Source: Asaia bogorensis (lineage in GTDB: Bacteria > Pseudomonadota > Alphaproteobacteria > Acetobacterales > Acetobacteraceae). Taken from it: a stretch of DNA of 64,000 bases. Both the position numbers and the translations under genes were made by a program. The stretch is from NCBI GenBank assembly GCA_945873195.1, contig CAMCDA010000001.1:35646-99645 (forward strand), in the 5' to 3' direction. Every line of letters starts with the position of its first letter. Position 1 is the first letter of the stretch. The notes beneath the pieces are model-generated. The model saw nothing but the letters and a program-made list of their open reading frames with translations, searched no databases and was not told the DNA's origin. Below, in pieces: positions 1 through 12,677 of this stretch.

Positions 1-465
1 CGGGTTGCGGGTCTTGTCGGTTCCCGGCCCATCCTGCATCGCGCCGACGGCGCGGTTGAGCCACCCGCTGCTCAGCCGCTGTTCCGCGCCGCTTTCCAGC
101 ATATCCTGCGCGATGAAGTGGCTCCGCTCCCGGTACGGGCCGGCAACCGCGTGGATGATCGCCAGTTCCCCCGCCTTGTACATACCATGTAAGGACGGCA
201 GCATCGGGTTCAGGCCAAAGAAACCGCCAAGGTCGAGCAATCCCTCCGGCTGGCCCGGCCCCGGCGGCACGAGCGGCGCGCGCAGGGCCTTCAACGCGGG
301 ATCGCCATAGGGCACGACCGCCGTCATGCCGTCCATCGCGCCACGCAGGTTGATCACCACGAAGCGCCGGTCGGTATTGGCGGAGGCGAAGGCAAGACTT
401 CCGCGCAGCGACGAAAAGACCGTCGCCAGGCCCAGCAGGGTGGAACGGCGAGTGAGGTTGAACAT
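1..465 (-). CDS. DUF1501 family secreted protein (5' part only, runs off window edge)
   Basis: This reading frame is absent from the ORF track because its stop lies outside the window. Reading leftward from 465 it begins MFNLTRRSTLLG, which looks like a twin-arginine-type export signal followed by a short hydrophobic stretch. It continues with motifs typical of DUF1501 proteins, such as VVINLRGAMDG and the later GPYRERSHF. Its start codon shares one base with the DUF1800 stop (TGATG), so the two are translationally coupled. DUF1501 and DUF1800 genes are usually paired in this way in Proteobacteria. Their biochemical function is poorly known and I do not assign one. About 155 N-terminal residues are visible. 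Confidence 0.8.
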   Translation of the reverse strand, partial: MFNLTRRSTLLGLATVFSSLRGSLAFASANTDRRFVVINLRGAMDGMTAVVPYGDPALKALRAPLVPPGPGQPEGLLDLGGFFGLNPMLPSLHGMYKAGELAIIHAVAGPYRERSHFIAQDMLESGAEQRLSSGWLNRAVGAMQDGPGTDKTRNP

Positions 466-1760
466 CAGCGCCTCTGGAACTCGGGGGAGGTCAGCAGGAT
501 CGTCATGGCGTCGCGGCGCGATCCGGCGCTGGCGATGGCATCGCGCGTGGCGGGGCGGAGCAGGGGGCCAAGGTTCGTCTGCGCGATCTCGATCGGATCA
601 CGCTGTCCGATGCGGCCGGCGAAGGCGTAGCTCCAGTCGATCCGGCGCATCATCGCCTCGGGGGTCGTCCAGGCGACTGCCCTGTCGGGCCAGCCATCGG
701 GGGCCGAAGCCCTCCAAAGCGGCTGGCCGAGGGAGGCAACAAGACGCATGACGTCGGAGCCATCACCGGCGGGGCCGCCCATCGCCCGGACGGCGGCGAT
801 CGCCATGTCCTGCGGCGGGCGCAGCTTGGCGCCGGGCTGCCGCCAGGCGTCCTCCAGGGTCACGAGCGCCGAGGCCGCCACCGCGAGATTGCCCTTGCTG
901 TCGCGAATCGCACTCTCGATCTGGCGGACGGCTTGATCCGGTGGGTCATCGGACACGAAATGGCGCACCAGCTTGGTGGCCAGGAAGCGGTGGGTGGCCG
1001 GATGGTTCGCGAGGAAGCGCAGCGCCTCTATCCCGCCGGCTTCACCCGGGGGGAATGTCTTGCCCAGAACGGTGTGCGCCCCGGGCTCATGTGCGTCTTC
1101 ATCGAACACGAAACCCGGCGGCTCGCCCTGATAATCAATTGTCCAGCCGGTCAGGATGCGGGCCAGTGAGGTGACATCGGCCTGGGTATAGCCCGCGGCC
1201 GGGCTGACGGTATGGAGCTCCAGGCATTCCCGCGCCAGATTCTCGTTCAACCCCCGCTTGCCCTTCCGTGCTGCCCGGCTGTTCGGTCCGACCGAGTTCA
1301 CATTGTCCAGGTAGATCAGCATGCCCGGATGCCGCATCACCGCGAGGACCATATCCTCAAACCGGCCGGTCACATGCGGGCGGATGGCCTCCTCGACAAA
1401 GGCCGCGGCCACGCCGGCGCATGAGGCACGCCGAAGCGAGATCGTGAAATGGTTCGTCCAGAACCAGACCAGCCGCTCCCGGAACGGCGCGCGGGTGGTT
1501 GCGGCGTGGAACAGGGAGGCGGCGCCCTGCTTGCGGTATAACATGAGCGTCGCCGCTTCGCCGGAATTGGGTGCCCGTCGCCGGAGTTCCCGCACCGCGA
1601 TAACCCCGATGGCGGAGGTAGCCGGCGGGTCCATGTTGGCGACCGGATCGGGTCGCTTGAGCTGATCGAGCAGCCACGTGACGGGATCGGAAGGGACAGG
1701 TTCGGCGCCCAGTCGGCCAAGGCCGAACCGTACCAGCGCATGTGCGGATCGAGTGTCCAT
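465..1760 (-). CDS. DUF1800 family protein
   Basis: A 431-residue protein starting at MDTRSAHALVRFG; the ORF track adds 14 upstream residues that look untranslated. Recognisable DUF1800 features are the N-terminal ALVRFGLG segment, RLVWFWTNHFTIS near residue 115, the ENLAREClELHT block near 195, and a C-terminal LLTSPEFQRR ending. Members are found beside DUF1501 genes and are thought to act at the cell envelope, but no reaction is established. I see no clear signal peptide in this copy. It is the first gene of the two-gene minus-strand operon and lies divergent to fusA, with about 230 bp between them. Confidence 0.85.
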   Translation of the reverse strand: MDTRSAHALVRFGLGRLGAEPVPSDPVTWLLDQLKRPDPVANMDPPATSAIGVIAVRELRRRAPNSGEAATLMLYRKQGAASLFHAATTRAPFRERLVWFWTNHFTISLRRASCAGVAAAFVEEAIRPHVTGRFEDMVLAVMRHPGMLIYLDNVNSVGPNSRAARKGKRGLNENLARECLELHTVSPAAGYTQADVTSLARILTGWTIDYQGEPPGFVFDEDAHEPGAHTVLGKTFPPGEAGGIEALRFLANHPATHRFLATKLVRHFVSDDPPDQAVRQIESAIRDSKGNLAVAASALVTLEDAWRQPGAKLRPPQDMAIAAVRAMGGPAGDGSDVMRLVASLGQPLWRASAPDGWPDRAVAWTTPEAMMRRIDWSYAFAGRIGQRDPIEIAQTNLGPLLRPATRDAIASAGSRRDAMTILLTSPEFQRR

Positions 1761-1993
1761 GCTTCGAGTATAGCACGGCGCGCGGGCGGCGGTATGTAAC
1801 AAACCGTGTCGTGGGTCGGTCGCGCGTTTGTGACATCACGAATTCGCGCTTGCAAAAACAGCCGGCCTGTCGCATCTGACCGCGTGACATAGCCGGCCCG
1901 CGAGGGGACGGAGCTTATTCACGGGCGCGCGGGACCTTAACCTCCCGGATCCAGGATTGGATCACGCGCCCGTACGCCGTATGGAGGTTTACA
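1761..1993. other. Divergent intergenic region DUF1800 / fusA
   Basis: This 233-bp spacer separates the divergent DUF1800 and fusA genes and should hold both promoters. A TTGCAA near 1851 could be a -35 element, but I cannot fix a matching -10 with confidence. A good ribosome binding site, GGAGG at 1983-1987, lies six bases before the TTG start of fusA. Confidence 0.4.
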
Positions 1994-4081
<2,088 letters not shown>

Positions 4082-4098
4082 TCTTAGCCTGACCCAGC

Positions 4099-4130
4099 AA
4101 ACGCCCTCTCCGCCTCGGAGAGGGCGTTTT
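4099..4130 (+). terminator. Intrinsic terminator of fusA
   Basis: A perfect 12-bp stem (ACGCCCTCTCCG / CGGAGAGGGCGT, 4101-4112 and 4116-4127) with a 3-base loop, followed by a T run, 18 bases after the fusA stop. It separates fusA from the downstream str operon. Confidence 0.9.
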
Positions 4131-4294
4131 GCGTTTGGGGGTCGGCAATCACCGCACCGGCCGCGTGTGGCGGTCCCTGGGGCGCCCTGGGCCGGCCCTG
4201 GCGTGCCAGGGACGCCCGGCGACGCGGGGGTTCCCGTGGCGTGACCAGGAGCCGAGTCTTCGCCGGTGGACCGGGCCGAATTCCTGACCGCGAT

Positions 4295-4322
4295 TTGACA
4301 CCGATTCATGGAATGCTAACCT
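4295..4322 (+). promoter_or_regulatory. Putative upstream str promoter
   Basis: TTGACA at 4295-4300, a 16-base spacer, then TAACCT at 4317-4322. The -35 is a perfect consensus match; the -10 is only moderate. It faces rpsL. Confidence 0.45.
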
Positions 4323-4446
4323 TCTCGTGCGCTGAAACCGCCTCAAGCGGCCGTTTTCCGGCCCCTCAGAAAAGATATTATCACTAGCCTTTTCCATGGC
4401 TTGCTTGCGGTTTCAGGAATGATGGCGAGAACGGGCGTTGTGGCAC

Positions 4447-4475
4447 TTGACTCCCTGAAAGGCCGCAACTAGGTT
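4447..4475 (+). promoter_or_regulatory. Putative proximal str promoter
   Basis: TTGACT at 4447-4452, a 17-base spacer and TAGGTT at 4470-4475, facing rpsL. With the element at 4295 it would form a tandem promoter pair for rpsL-rpsG-tuf. Confidence 0.5.
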
Positions 4476-4677
4476 CCGCGCCCTCGGCCCATCCCCGCGT
4501 TAACGGGCGGCCGTTGTTCGCAGGTCCATGACGCATGCGGCGCCGCCCCGGTCACCGGGGCTAAGGCCGGATGCCTCGATGAAACCCGCTTGCTGGGACT
4601 TTCCCGGCTGGCGGGTCTCGCTTGTCAGCAACGGTCCCACGTGTTGGATGGGCGGAACGGAGAAGAGAACGAGGTCC

Positions 4678-5049
4678 ATGCCGACCATCAATCAGCTCAT
4701 CGCCAAGGGGCGCGAGCCGCAGAAGAGCCGGAACAAGGTTCCGGCGCTTCAAGGCTGTCCGCAGAAGCGCGGCGTATGCACTCGCGTGTATACGACCACA
4801 CCGAAGAAGCCGAATTCGGCTCTTCGTAAGGTCGCCAAAGTGCGCCTGACGAATGGGTACGAAGTCGTGAGCTATATCCCGGGTGAAGGCCACAACCTTC
4901 AGGAGCACTCGGTGGTGTTGATCCGTGGAGGTCGCGTTAAGGACCTTCCGGGTGTGCGCTACCATATCCTGCGCGGCGTGTTGGATACCCAGGGCATTGC
5001 CAAGCGTCGTCAGCGCCGGTCGCTGTATGGCGCGAAGCGGCCGAAGTAA
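4678..5049 (+). CDS. rpsL: Small ribosomal subunit protein S12 (uS12)
   Basis: A 123-residue S12, located at the decoding centre of the 30S subunit. It begins [15 protein letters not shown]; the ORF track extends 50 residues too far upstream into the leader. The conserved [12 protein letters not shown] segment carries the lysines where streptomycin-resistance changes are known in other bacteria, and both look wild type. The basic tail ends in YGAKRPK. It is the first gene of the str operon, 17 bp ahead of rpsG. Confidence 0.98.
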   Translation: MPTINQLIAKGREPQKSRNKVPALQGCPQKRGVCTRVYTTTPKKPNSALRKVAKVRLTNGYEVVSYIPGEGHNLQEHSVVLIRGGRVKDLPGVRYHILRGVLDTQGIAKRRQRRSLYGAKRPK

Positions 5050-5066
5050 GCGGGGAAAGAGAACCG

Positions 5067-5543
5067 ATGTCCCGCCGCCGTAGAGCGACAAAACGAGAGA
5101 TTTTGCCGGACGCCAAGTTCGGTGACGTCGTGCTCAACCGTTTCATGAACGCGTTGATGTATGACGGGAAGAAGTCGGCCGCCGAAGGAATCGTCTACAG
5201 CGCGCTGGACGTGCTGCGGCGCCGGGGTGGACCGCAGGCTGATCCGGTGCGCATGTTCCATGAGGCGCTGGATAATGTGAAGCCGGCTGTTGAGGTGCGG
5301 TCTCGCCGTGTTGGCGGCGCCACGTATCAGGTGCCGGTCGAGGTTCGCACGGAACGTCGGCAGGCGCTGGCGATACGCTGGATCATCGATGCCGCCCGCA
5401 AGCGCGGGGAGCACACGATGCAAGACCGGCTGTCGAACGAGCTGCTGGACGCGGTCAACAACCGTGGTTCCGCTGTGAAGAAGCGTGAAGATACCCATCG
5501 CATGGCCGAGGCCAACAAGGCTTTCAGCCACTATCGCTGGTAA
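5067..5543 (+). CDS. rpsG: Small ribosomal subunit protein S7 (uS7)
   Basis: A 158-residue S7, the primary 16S rRNA 3'-domain binder that nucleates assembly of the 30S head and is the translational autoregulator of the str operon in E. coli. The start [15 protein letters not shown] and the [12 protein letters not shown] block are diagnostic. It follows rpsL by 17 bp and is followed directly by tuf after 52 bp. The fusA gene usually found between rpsG and tuf is missing here and lies upstream instead. Confidence 0.98.
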   Translation: MSRRRRATKREILPDAKFGDVVLNRFMNALMYDGKKSAAEGIVYSALDVLRRRGGPQADPVRMFHEALDNVKPAVEVRSRRVGGATYQVPVEVRTERRQALAIRWIIDAARKRGEHTMQDRLSNELLDAVNNRGSAVKKREDTHRMAEANKAFSHYRW

Positions 5544-5595
5544 CGACTGCATCTACCTGGACGAACCCTGACACGGATTCGCGGAGAGGACGACT

Positions 5596-6786
<1,191 letters not shown>

Positions 6787-6801
6787 TTAAGACAGCGATG
6801 A

Positions 6802-6830
6802 CCGGCGCCTCCGCGGTCGCGGGGCGCCGG
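6802..6830 (+). terminator. Possible attenuator hairpin between tuf and rpsJ
   Basis: CCGGCGCC at 6802-6809 pairs with GGCGCCGG at 6823-6830. The 3' side is followed by CCTTCGTTTC, which is only weakly T-rich. It could partly terminate str transcripts before the S10 cluster or simply be an mRNA structure. Confidence 0.4.
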
Positions 6831-6864
6831 CCTTCGTTTCGGCGGGAAACCTTAAGAGCGAACG

Positions 6865-7173
6865 ATGGACAACCAGAATATCCGCATCCGGCTTCGGGCC
6901 TATGATCACCGCGTGCTCGACAATAGCACGAAGGAGATCGTGAACACGGCCAAGCGCACGGGTGCGCGGGTTCGCGGACCGATCCCGCTGCCGACGCATA
7001 TCGAACGGTTCACGGTCAACCGTTCACCGCATGTCGATAAAAAGAGCCGGGAGCAGTTCGAGATTCGGACGCACCGCCGCTTGCTCGACATTGTTGAGCC
7101 CACGCCGCAGACGGTGGACGCGCTGATGAAGCTCGACCTCGCCGCTGGCGTGGACGTAGAGATCAAGATCTAA
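6865..7173 (+). CDS. rpsJ: Small ribosomal subunit protein S10 (uS10) / NusE
   Basis: A 102-residue S10 starting [15 protein letters not shown]. It is part of the 30S head and also acts as NusE in transcription antitermination with NusB and NusG. Diagnostic blocks are [17 protein letters not shown] and the [14 protein letters not shown] segment. It is the first gene of the S10 cluster, and the order downstream (rplC, rplD, rplW, rplB, rpsS, rplV, rpsC, rplP, rpmC, rpsQ) is the canonical one. Confidence 0.98.
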   Translation: MDNQNIRIRLRAYDHRVLDNSTKEIVNTAKRTGARVRGPIPLPTHIERFTVNRSPHVDKKSREQFEIRTHRRLLDIVEPTPQTVDALMKLDLAAGVDVEIKI

Positions 7174-7190
7174 AGGCCGGGACACGAGTG

Positions 7191-7883
7191 ATGCGCACCG
7201 GATTACTGGCCAAGAAACTGGGGATGACCCGGATTTTCAAGGATGACGGGACCCATGTGCCGGTCACCGTTCTGCACCTGGACCAGGTGCAGGTGGTTGC
7301 CGCGCGAACCGAGGAGACGGATGGCTACAATGCCGTCCAGATCGGTTGGGGCAAGGCGAAGGTGAAGAATGTAACCCAGCCGAACCGCGGGCACTTCGCC
7401 AAGGCGAAGGTCGAGCCCAAGGCGCGGATGGTTGAATTCCGGGTAGCGGCCGATGCGCTGCTGGAACCGGGCGCGACCCTGTCCGCGGCGCATTTCGCCG
7501 TTGGCCAGAAGGTCGACGTCTGCGGCACCAGCAAGGGCAAGGGCTTCGCCGGTGGCATGAAGCGCTGGAACTTCGCGGGCCTTGAAGCGTCGCATGGCGT
7601 TTCGATCAGCCATCGTAGCCTGGGTTCGACCGGTAATCGGCAGGACCCTGGCAAGACCTTCAAGAACAAGAAGATGGCGGGCCACCTCGGCGTGGAGCGC
7701 ATCACAACCTTGAACCTTGAGGTCGCGGGCGTCGATGCCGACAAGGGATTGCTGATGATCAAGGGCGCCGTGCCGGGCGCCAAGGGTGGCTACGTGTTTG
7801 TGCGGGATGCGATCAAGCGCGCCCGTCCGGCCGATGCGCCCTATCCGGCCGCGCTGATTGAAGCGCCGGCGGCGGCGGGCTGA
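7191..7883 (+). CDS. rplC: Large ribosomal subunit protein L3 (uL3)
   Basis: A 230-residue L3 beginning [13 protein letters not shown] at an ATG just after the GTG used by the ORF track. L3 binds near the 3' end of 23S rRNA, and its central loop reaches towards the peptidyl-transferase centre. The block [15 protein letters not shown] and the [18 protein letters not shown] segment are typical of that loop. It lies 17 bp after rpsJ and 10 bp before rplD, consistent with one transcript. Confidence 0.97.
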   Translation: MRTGLLAKKLGMTRIFKDDGTHVPVTVLHLDQVQVVAARTEETDGYNAVQIGWGKAKVKNVTQPNRGHFAKAKVEPKARMVEFRVAADALLEPGATLSAAHFAVGQKVDVCGTSKGKGFAGGMKRWNFAGLEASHGVSISHRSLGSTGNRQDPGKTFKNKKMAGHLGVERITTLNLEVAGVDADKGLLMIKGAVPGAKGGYVFVRDAIKRARPADAPYPAALIEAPAAAG

Positions 7884-7893
7884 GGATAGAACG

Positions 7894-8532
7894 ATGCAGG
7901 TCGAGATCACCACCCTCGATAGAGGGAGCGTCGGCAACGCTGAGTTGCCAGACGACATTTTCGCGGTGAAGCCGCGCGCCGATATCATGGCGCGGGTTGT
8001 CCATTGGCAGATGTCCAAGCGCCGGTCCGGGACCCACAAGGTCAAGGGCATGGCGGAGGTATCTGGCACGACCAAGAAGCCGTATCGCCAGAAGGGCACC
8101 GGTAACGCCCGTCAGGGCAGCCTTCGGGCACCGCAGTTCCGCACCGGTGGCGTGGTCCATGGACCCGTCGTTCGGTCGCATGGCTACAGCCTGAACAAGA
8201 AAGTCCGGCGCCTCGGCCTGATCTCGGCTCTGTCACAGAAGGCGGCCGAGGGCAAGCTGATCGTTCTCGACGCCGCTTCAGGTGTCGCGAAGACCGCGGA
8301 CCTGGCGAAGAAATTCAAGGCCCTGGGTTGGTCGTCGGCCCTGATCGTCGATAGCGCGGTGGACCAAGGCTTCCTGCTCGCCAGCCGCAATATCCACGGG
8401 ATCGACATCCTGCCGACGGTCGGCGCCAATGTTTATGACATTCTGCGTCATGACGTTCTGGCGATCACCACCGCGGGCGTCGAGGGTCTGAAGATCCGGC
8501 TCAACGGGACAACCGAGGGAGGCGTGGCATGA
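7894..8532 (+). CDS. rplD: Large ribosomal subunit protein L4 (uL4)
   Basis: A 212-residue L4 starting [14 protein letters not shown]; the upstream ATG in the ORF track lies inside rplC and is not used. L4 lines the peptide exit tunnel with L22. The extended loop with [17 protein letters not shown] and the GGVVHGP motif are diagnostic. In E. coli it also represses its own S10 operon; I cannot confirm that mechanism here. Its stop overlaps the rplW start by four bases (ATGA). Confidence 0.97.
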   Translation: MQVEITTLDRGSVGNAELPDDIFAVKPRADIMARVVHWQMSKRRSGTHKVKGMAEVSGTTKKPYRQKGTGNARQGSLRAPQFRTGGVVHGPVVRSHGYSLNKKVRRLGLISALSQKAAEGKLIVLDAASGVAKTADLAKKFKALGWSSALIVDSAVDQGFLLASRNIHGIDILPTVGANVYDILRHDVLAITTAGVEGLKIRLNGTTEGGVA

Positions 8533-8855
8533 GCGAGACAGTGAAGCGCACCTCGAAGCTGTCGCGTGAGGCGATGTATCAGATCATCCGCAGCCCGGTG
8601 ATCACCGAGAAGGCGACGGCGGTTGCCGCGTTCAATCAGGTTGTGTTCCGCGTCGCGATCGACGCGACCAAGCCTGAGATCAAGGCGGCGATTGAAGGCC
8701 TGTTCGGCGTGAACGTCGTTGGCGTTCAGACGCTGGTGCAGAAGGGCAAGACCAAGCGCTTCAAGGGACGCCCTGGCCAGCGCTCCGACGTGAAGAAAGC
8801 CTTCGTTCGCCTGGCACCTGACCAGTCGATTGATTTCACCACTGGCCTCGCATAA
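8529..8855 (+). CDS. rplW: Large ribosomal subunit protein L23 (uL23)
   Basis: A 108-residue L23 at the exit-tunnel rim, where it docks signal recognition particle and trigger factor. The core [14 protein letters not shown] begins about 15 residues in, so the first residues ([15 protein letters not shown]) are a short extension. An internal ATG at 8574 is an alternative start, but the ATGA overlap with rplD favours 8529. The C-terminal region has [18 protein letters not shown], the usual rRNA-binding segment. Confidence 0.96.
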   Translation: MSETVKRTSKLSREAMYQIIRSPVITEKATAVAAFNQVVFRVAIDATKPEIKAAIEGLFGVNVVGVQTLVQKGKTKRFKGRPGQRSDVKKAFVRLAPDQSIDFTTGLA

Positions 8856-8867
8856 GGCGCGCGCGGG

Positions 8868-9698
8868 ATGGCACTGAGACAATATAACCCGGTAACGCCG
8901 AGCCTTCGTGGGACGGTGTTGATTGACCGGAGCGAGCTTTGGAAGGGCAAGCCTGTCAAGGGTTTGACCGAGGGCCAGAGCAGCACCGGCGGCCGTAACA
9001 ATCATGGCCGGATCACCAGCCGGTTCCGTGGCGGTGGGCACAAGCAGTCCTACCGCGTGGTCGACTTCAAGCGGCGCAAGTTCAATGTGCCCGCGACGGT
9101 TGAGCGTCTGGAATACGATCCGAACCGGACCGCGTTCATCGCGCTGCTGAAGTACCAGGACGGCGAACTCGCCTATATCCTGGCGCCGCAGCGCTTGAAA
9201 GCGGGTGACAATGTCATCGCCGGGGTTCGAGCGGATATCAAGCCGGGCAACGCGATGCCCTTGGCCGCCATTCCCGTGGGAACGATCATCCACAACGTCG
9301 AGCTCAAGGTCGGCGCGGGTGGCAAGATTGCCCGGTCCGCTGGAACCTACGCGCAGTTGGTGGGCAAGGACTCCGGTTACGCGCAGATCAAGCTCATGTC
9401 GGGCGAACTTCGCATGGTGCGGGCCGAGTGCATGGCCAGCATCGGGGCGGTGTCAAACCCCGACAACATGAATGAGAAGATCGGCAAGGCCGGCCGCATG
9501 CGGTGGATGGGCTTCCGCCCGCACAACCGCGGTGTCGTCATGAACCCGGTCGATCACCCGTTGGGTGGTGGCGAAGGTCGCAGCTCTGGTGGTCGTCATC
9601 CCGTGACGCCGTGGGGCAAGCCGACCAAGGGTTACAAGACGCGCAGCAACAAGCGGACGGATGGTCTGATCATTCGCCGCCGCAACAAGGGCAAGTAA
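8868..9698 (+). CDS. rplB: Large ribosomal subunit protein L2 (uL2)
   Basis: A 276-residue L2, a core 23S rRNA binder needed for subunit association and peptidyl transfer. [19 protein letters not shown] near residue 42 and the C-terminal [21 protein letters not shown] block, with the conserved histidine, are diagnostic. The ending RRRNKGK is standard. It starts 12 bp after rplW and is followed by rpsS after a single base. Confidence 0.98.
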   Translation: MALRQYNPVTPSLRGTVLIDRSELWKGKPVKGLTEGQSSTGGRNNHGRITSRFRGGGHKQSYRVVDFKRRKFNVPATVERLEYDPNRTAFIALLKYQDGELAYILAPQRLKAGDNVIAGVRADIKPGNAMPLAAIPVGTIIHNVELKVGAGGKIARSAGTYAQLVGKDSGYAQIKLMSGELRMVRAECMASIGAVSNPDNMNEKIGKAGRMRWMGFRPHNRGVVMNPVDHPLGGGEGRSSGGRHPVTPWGKPTKGYKTRSNKRTDGLIIRRRNKGK

Positions 9699-9699
9699 G

Positions 9700-9978
9700 A
9701 TGGCGCGTTCCGTCTGGAAAGGGCCGTTTGTTGACGGCTATTTGCTGAACAAGGCCGACGCTTCGCGCGCTTCGGGCCGCAACGAGATCATTCGGATCTG
9801 GTCGCGCCGCTCGACGATCTTGCCGCAGTTCGTTGGTCTGACGTTCGGTGTCTACAACGGCCACAAATTCCTGCCGGTGCAGGTGACCGAGAATATGGTC
9901 GGGCATAAGTTTGGCGAGTTCTCGCCAACCCGCACATTCACCGGCCATGCCGCGGACAAGAAGGCGAAGCGGGGCTGA
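9700..9978 (+). CDS. rpsS: Small ribosomal subunit protein S19 (uS19)
   Basis: A 92-residue S19 of the 30S head that contacts the A-site finger of the large subunit. It starts [16 protein letters not shown] and contains [29 protein letters not shown], all typical. The stop is immediately followed by the rplV start (TGATATGA, 1-base gap). Confidence 0.97.
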   Translation: MARSVWKGPFVDGYLLNKADASRASGRNEIIRIWSRRSTILPQFVGLTFGVYNGHKFLPVQVTENMVGHKFGEFSPTRTFTGHAADKKAKRG

Positions 9979-9979
9979 T

Positions 9980-10369
9980 ATGAGCAAGCCGAACCACCCA
10001 CGCGCCCTGGCGGAAAACGAAGCCCAGGCGATCGTCAGCAATCTTCGGGTAAGCCCGCGGAAGCTGAATCTGGTCGCCGGGATGATTCGCAATCTGCCGG
10101 CGCAGCGGGCCGTCGCGACGCTGACGTTCAGCAAGCGCCGGATCGCGCAGCAGGTCAAAAAGGCGCTGGAAAGCGCGATCGCGAATGCCGAGAACAACCA
10201 CCAGCTCGATGTCGACCGCCTGGTCGTAACGCGGGCCGAGGTTGGCCGGTCGGTCGTGATGCGTCGCTTCCATGCCCGCGGTCGCGGTCGTGCGTCGCGC
10301 ATCGAAAAATGGTTCAGCCATCTGAAGATCGTCGTGGCCGAACGCGCTCAAGACGAGGAGGCCGCGTAA
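9980..10369 (+). CDS. rplV: Large ribosomal subunit protein L22 (uL22)
   Basis: A 129-residue L22 beginning [15 protein letters not shown]; the ORF track starts 23 residues too early, inside rpsS. L22 contributes the beta-hairpin that narrows the peptide exit tunnel. The hairpin region [22 protein letters not shown] carries the expected basic, glycine-rich tip. It is followed by rpsC after one base. Confidence 0.97.
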   Translation: MSKPNHPRALAENEAQAIVSNLRVSPRKLNLVAGMIRNLPAQRAVATLTFSKRRIAQQVKKALESAIANAENNHQLDVDRLVVTRAEVGRSVVMRRFHARGRGRASRIEKWFSHLKIVVAERAQDEEAA

Positions 10370-10370
10370 C

Positions 10371-11048
10371 ATGGGTCACAAGGTCAATCCCGTCGGGCTT
10401 CGGCTTGGGATCAACCGCACCTGGGATAGCCGGTGGTTTGCCGCTGGTGACTATTCCAAGCTGCTGCATGAAGACCTGAAGCTGCGCGGCCATCTCCGCG
10501 AGAAGCTGCGCAATGCCGGCGTTTCGCGTGTGGTCATCGAGCGTCCCGCCAAGAAGCCGCGCGTGACCATCTACGCCGCTCGTCCGGGTGTGGTCATCGG
10601 CAAGAAGGGCCAGGATATCGAGGTCTTGAAGAAGGAACTCTCCCGGATGGCCAACGCCGAGGTGGCGTTGAACATCGTGGAAATCCGCAAGCCCGAGATC
10701 GACGCCACATTGGTGGCCGAGAATATCGCGCAGCAGCTTGAGCGTCGCGTGGCGTTCCGCCGTGCGATGAAGCGCGCGGTGCAGTCGGCGATGCGTCTCG
10801 GTGCCCAGGGCATTCGGATCAATTGTGGTGGCCGTCTCGGCGGCGCGGAAATCGCGCGGGTTGAGTGGTATCGCGAAGGCCGCGTTCCGCTGCATACGCT
10901 GCGTGCCGACATTGATTTCGGTGTTGCCACCGCGAAGACGACCTATGGCACCTGCGGCGTGAAGGTGTGGGTGTTCAAGGGCGAAATCCTGGCGCACGAC
11001 CCGATGGCACAGGATCGCCGTGCCGCCGAACAGGCGCCCCAGAGGTAA
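10371..11048 (+). CDS. rpsC: Small ribosomal subunit protein S3 (uS3)
   Basis: A 225-residue S3 at the mRNA entry channel, where it helps unwind incoming mRNA. It starts [20 protein letters not shown]. The KH domain has the GxxG loop [11 protein letters not shown] near residue 72, and the C-terminal half has [12 protein letters not shown] and the [14 protein letters not shown] signature. It is directly preceded by rplV and followed by rplP after six bases. Confidence 0.98.
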   Translation: MGHKVNPVGLRLGINRTWDSRWFAAGDYSKLLHEDLKLRGHLREKLRNAGVSRVVIERPAKKPRVTIYAARPGVVIGKKGQDIEVLKKELSRMANAEVALNIVEIRKPEIDATLVAENIAQQLERRVAFRRAMKRAVQSAMRLGAQGIRINCGGRLGGAEIARVEWYREGRVPLHTLRADIDFGVATAKTTYGTCGVKVWVFKGEILAHDPMAQDRRAAEQAPQR

Positions 11049-11054
11049 AAGACG

Positions 11055-11471
11055 ATGCTGTCACCGAAGCGCACCAAATATCGCAAGCAGCACAAGGGCC
11101 GCATCCACGGTCTGTCGAAGGGCGGCACCGCGCTGAACTTCGGCACCTATGGCCTGAAGGCGCTTGAGCCCGAGCGGATCACTGCCCGCCAGATCGAATC
11201 GGCCCGTCGCGCGATCACGCGTGCCATGCGTCGAGCCGGCCGCGTGTGGATCCGGATTTTCCCGGACGTTCCGGTCTCGACCAAGCCCGCCGAAGTCCGG
11301 ATGGGTTCTGGCAAGGGGTCGCCGGAATTCTGGGTGGCCCGCGTGGCGCCGGGCCGCATCATGTTTGAGATCGACGGCGTAACCCCGGAACTGGCGCGTG
11401 AAGCGCTGACGCTGGGGGCGGCGAAGCTGCCGATCAAGACCAAGTTCATCGCCCGGATCGGAGACGCCTGA
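11055..11471 (+). CDS. rplP: Large ribosomal subunit protein L16 (uL16)
   Basis: A 138-residue L16 near the A site of the large subunit. It starts [19 protein letters not shown] and contains the conserved [20 protein letters not shown] region, which includes the arginine hydroxylated in E. coli. It sits between rpsC and rpmC with gaps of six bases and one base. Confidence 0.97.
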   Translation: MLSPKRTKYRKQHKGRIHGLSKGGTALNFGTYGLKALEPERITARQIESARRAITRAMRRAGRVWIRIFPDVPVSTKPAEVRMGSGKGSPEFWVARVAPGRIMFEIDGVTPELAREALTLGAAKLPIKTKFIARIGDA

Positions 11472-11472
11472 G

Positions 11473-11697
11473 ATGGCTAAGACGCCGTTGAGCAAGGCCG
11501 CCGATGTGCGGACCAAGACACCGGATGAATTGACGACCGACCTGCTGACACTGCGGAAGGAGCAATTCAATTTGCGCTTCCAGCGGGCCACGGGTCAGCT
11601 AGAGGGCACGGGACGCTTCCGCCAGGTGCGGCGCGAGATCGCTCGTGTGAAGACAATCATGGCGGAGAAGACACGCTCCGCCGCGGCTCAGTCGTAA
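11473..11697 (+). CDS. rpmC: Large ribosomal subunit protein L29 (uL29)
   Basis: A 74-residue L29 next to the tunnel exit, a partner of L23. The helical hairpin is recognisable from [30 protein letters not shown]. Short N- and C-terminal tails make it slightly longer than the E. coli protein. It is one base after rplP and 12 bases before rpsQ. Confidence 0.95.
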   Translation: MAKTPLSKAADVRTKTPDELTTDLLTLRKEQFNLRFQRATGQLEGTGRFRQVRREIARVKTIMAEKTRSAAAQS

Positions 11698-11709
11698 GGA
11701 GAAGGGGCG

Positions 11710-11982
11710 ATGCCCAGGCGCGTCCTGACCGGGCGAGTGACAAGCGATAAGATGGACAAGACCGTGACGGTGCTTGTTGATCGACGCGTTATGCACCCGC
11801 TCTATAAGAAGTTCATTCGTCGCTCGAAGAAGTACGCGGCGCATGACGAGGCGAATTTGTGCAAGATCGGCGACACGGTCCGGATCGAGGAATGCCGTCC
11901 GATCAGCAAGCGGAAGACCTGGATGGTGGTCGAGCGTAACGGCGCGCCGTTCGCGGCGCCGGCTGAAGGAGCCTCGGCATGA
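11710..11982 (+). CDS. rpsQ: Small ribosomal subunit protein S17 (uS17)
   Basis: A 90-residue S17, an early 16S rRNA binder with an OB fold. It starts [21 protein letters not shown] and contains [20 protein letters not shown] conserved hydrophobic segment [14 protein letters not shown] follows, with a short alanine-rich tail. The stop overlaps the rplN start (ATGA). Confidence 0.97.
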   Translation: MPRRVLTGRVTSDKMDKTVTVLVDRRVMHPLYKKFIRRSKKYAAHDEANLCKIGDTVRIEECRPISKRKTWMVVERNGAPFAAPAEGASA

Positions 11983-12347
11983 TCCATCCCGAAAGTAACC
12001 TTGAGGTCGCCGACAATTCCGGCGCCCGCCGGGTACAGTGCATCAAGGTGCTCGGCGGCTCGAAGCGCAAGACCGCTTCCGTTGGCGATGTCATCGTGGT
12101 GTCCGTGAAGGAAGCGATTCCCCGCGGCAAGGTGAAGAAGGGCGACGTTCATCAAGCGGTGATCGTGCGGACCAGCTTCCCGGTGCGTCGGGCCGATGGC
12201 TCCGCGATCCGCTTCGACCGCAACGCGGCCGTGCTGATCAACAAGCAGCAGGAGCCGATCGGCACCCGCATCTTTGGCCCGGTGGTGCGTGAACTGCGTG
12301 GACGTAAGTTCATGAAGATCATCAGCCTTGCGCCGGAGGTGCTGTAA
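11979..12347 (+). CDS. rplN: Large ribosomal subunit protein L14 (uL14)
   Basis: A 122-residue L14 that forms part of the intersubunit bridges. It opens [27 protein letters not shown], the family signature, and ends [10 protein letters not shown]. The length is exactly that of the family. It is translationally coupled to rpsQ (ATGA) and to rplX, whose start shares the last base of the rplN stop (TAATG). Confidence 0.98.
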   Translation: MIHPESNLEVADNSGARRVQCIKVLGGSKRKTASVGDVIVVSVKEAIPRGKVKKGDVHQAVIVRTSFPVRRADGSAIRFDRNAAVLINKQQEPIGTRIFGPVVRELRGRKFMKIISLAPEVL

Positions 12348-12667
12348 TGGCCGCTCGTATCCGCAAGGGCGACACCGTCGTCGTGATCACGGGCACCAGC
12401 AAGGGTCGCCGCGGTGAGGTTCTTTCGGTCATGCCGGAAGCCGAACGCGCGGTGGTTCGCGGTGTGAACATCGTCCAGCGCCATCAGAAGGCGTCGCGGA
12501 TGGGTGAGCAAGGCGGCATCATTCCCAAGGAAGCCCCGATTCACCTGTCGAATCTGAAGTTGATCGATCCCAGCAGCGAGAAGCCGACCAAGGTCGGGTT
12601 CCGGGTGCTGGAAGACGGTCGCAAGGTCCGGGTTGCCAAGGCGACTGGCGAAGTGATCGGGGGCTAG
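12347..12667 (+). CDS. rplX: Large ribosomal subunit protein L24 (uL24)
   Basis: A 106-residue L24, an assembly initiator at the tunnel exit. The KOW motif lies at the N terminus ([21 protein letters not shown]). [15 protein letters not shown] and the [20 protein letters not shown] region are typical. It overlaps rplN by one base and ends 10 bases before rplE. Confidence 0.97.
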   Translation: MAARIRKGDTVVVITGTSKGRRGEVLSVMPEAERAVVRGVNIVQRHQKASRMGEQGGIIPKEAPIHLSNLKLIDPSSEKPTKVGFRVLEDGRKVRVAKATGEVIGG

Positions 12668-12677
12668 AAGGCAAGCG

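Larger units (their letters stand above)
4131..4677. other. Long gene-free leader region upstream of rpsL
   Basis: A 547-bp stretch with no convincing gene; the ORFs called here are short and have no recognisable protein. It contains two promoter-like elements (listed separately) and leaves an untranslated leader of roughly 200 bases before rpsL. A long leader in front of a ribosomal protein operon is a natural place for autogenous or attenuation control, but I cannot identify a specific S7- or S12-binding fold by eye. Confidence 0.5.

Noticed and set aside
4149-4397. 82-residue minus-strand ORF upstream of rpsL
   Set aside because: It has no ribosome binding site or family resemblance and overlaps the promoter region.
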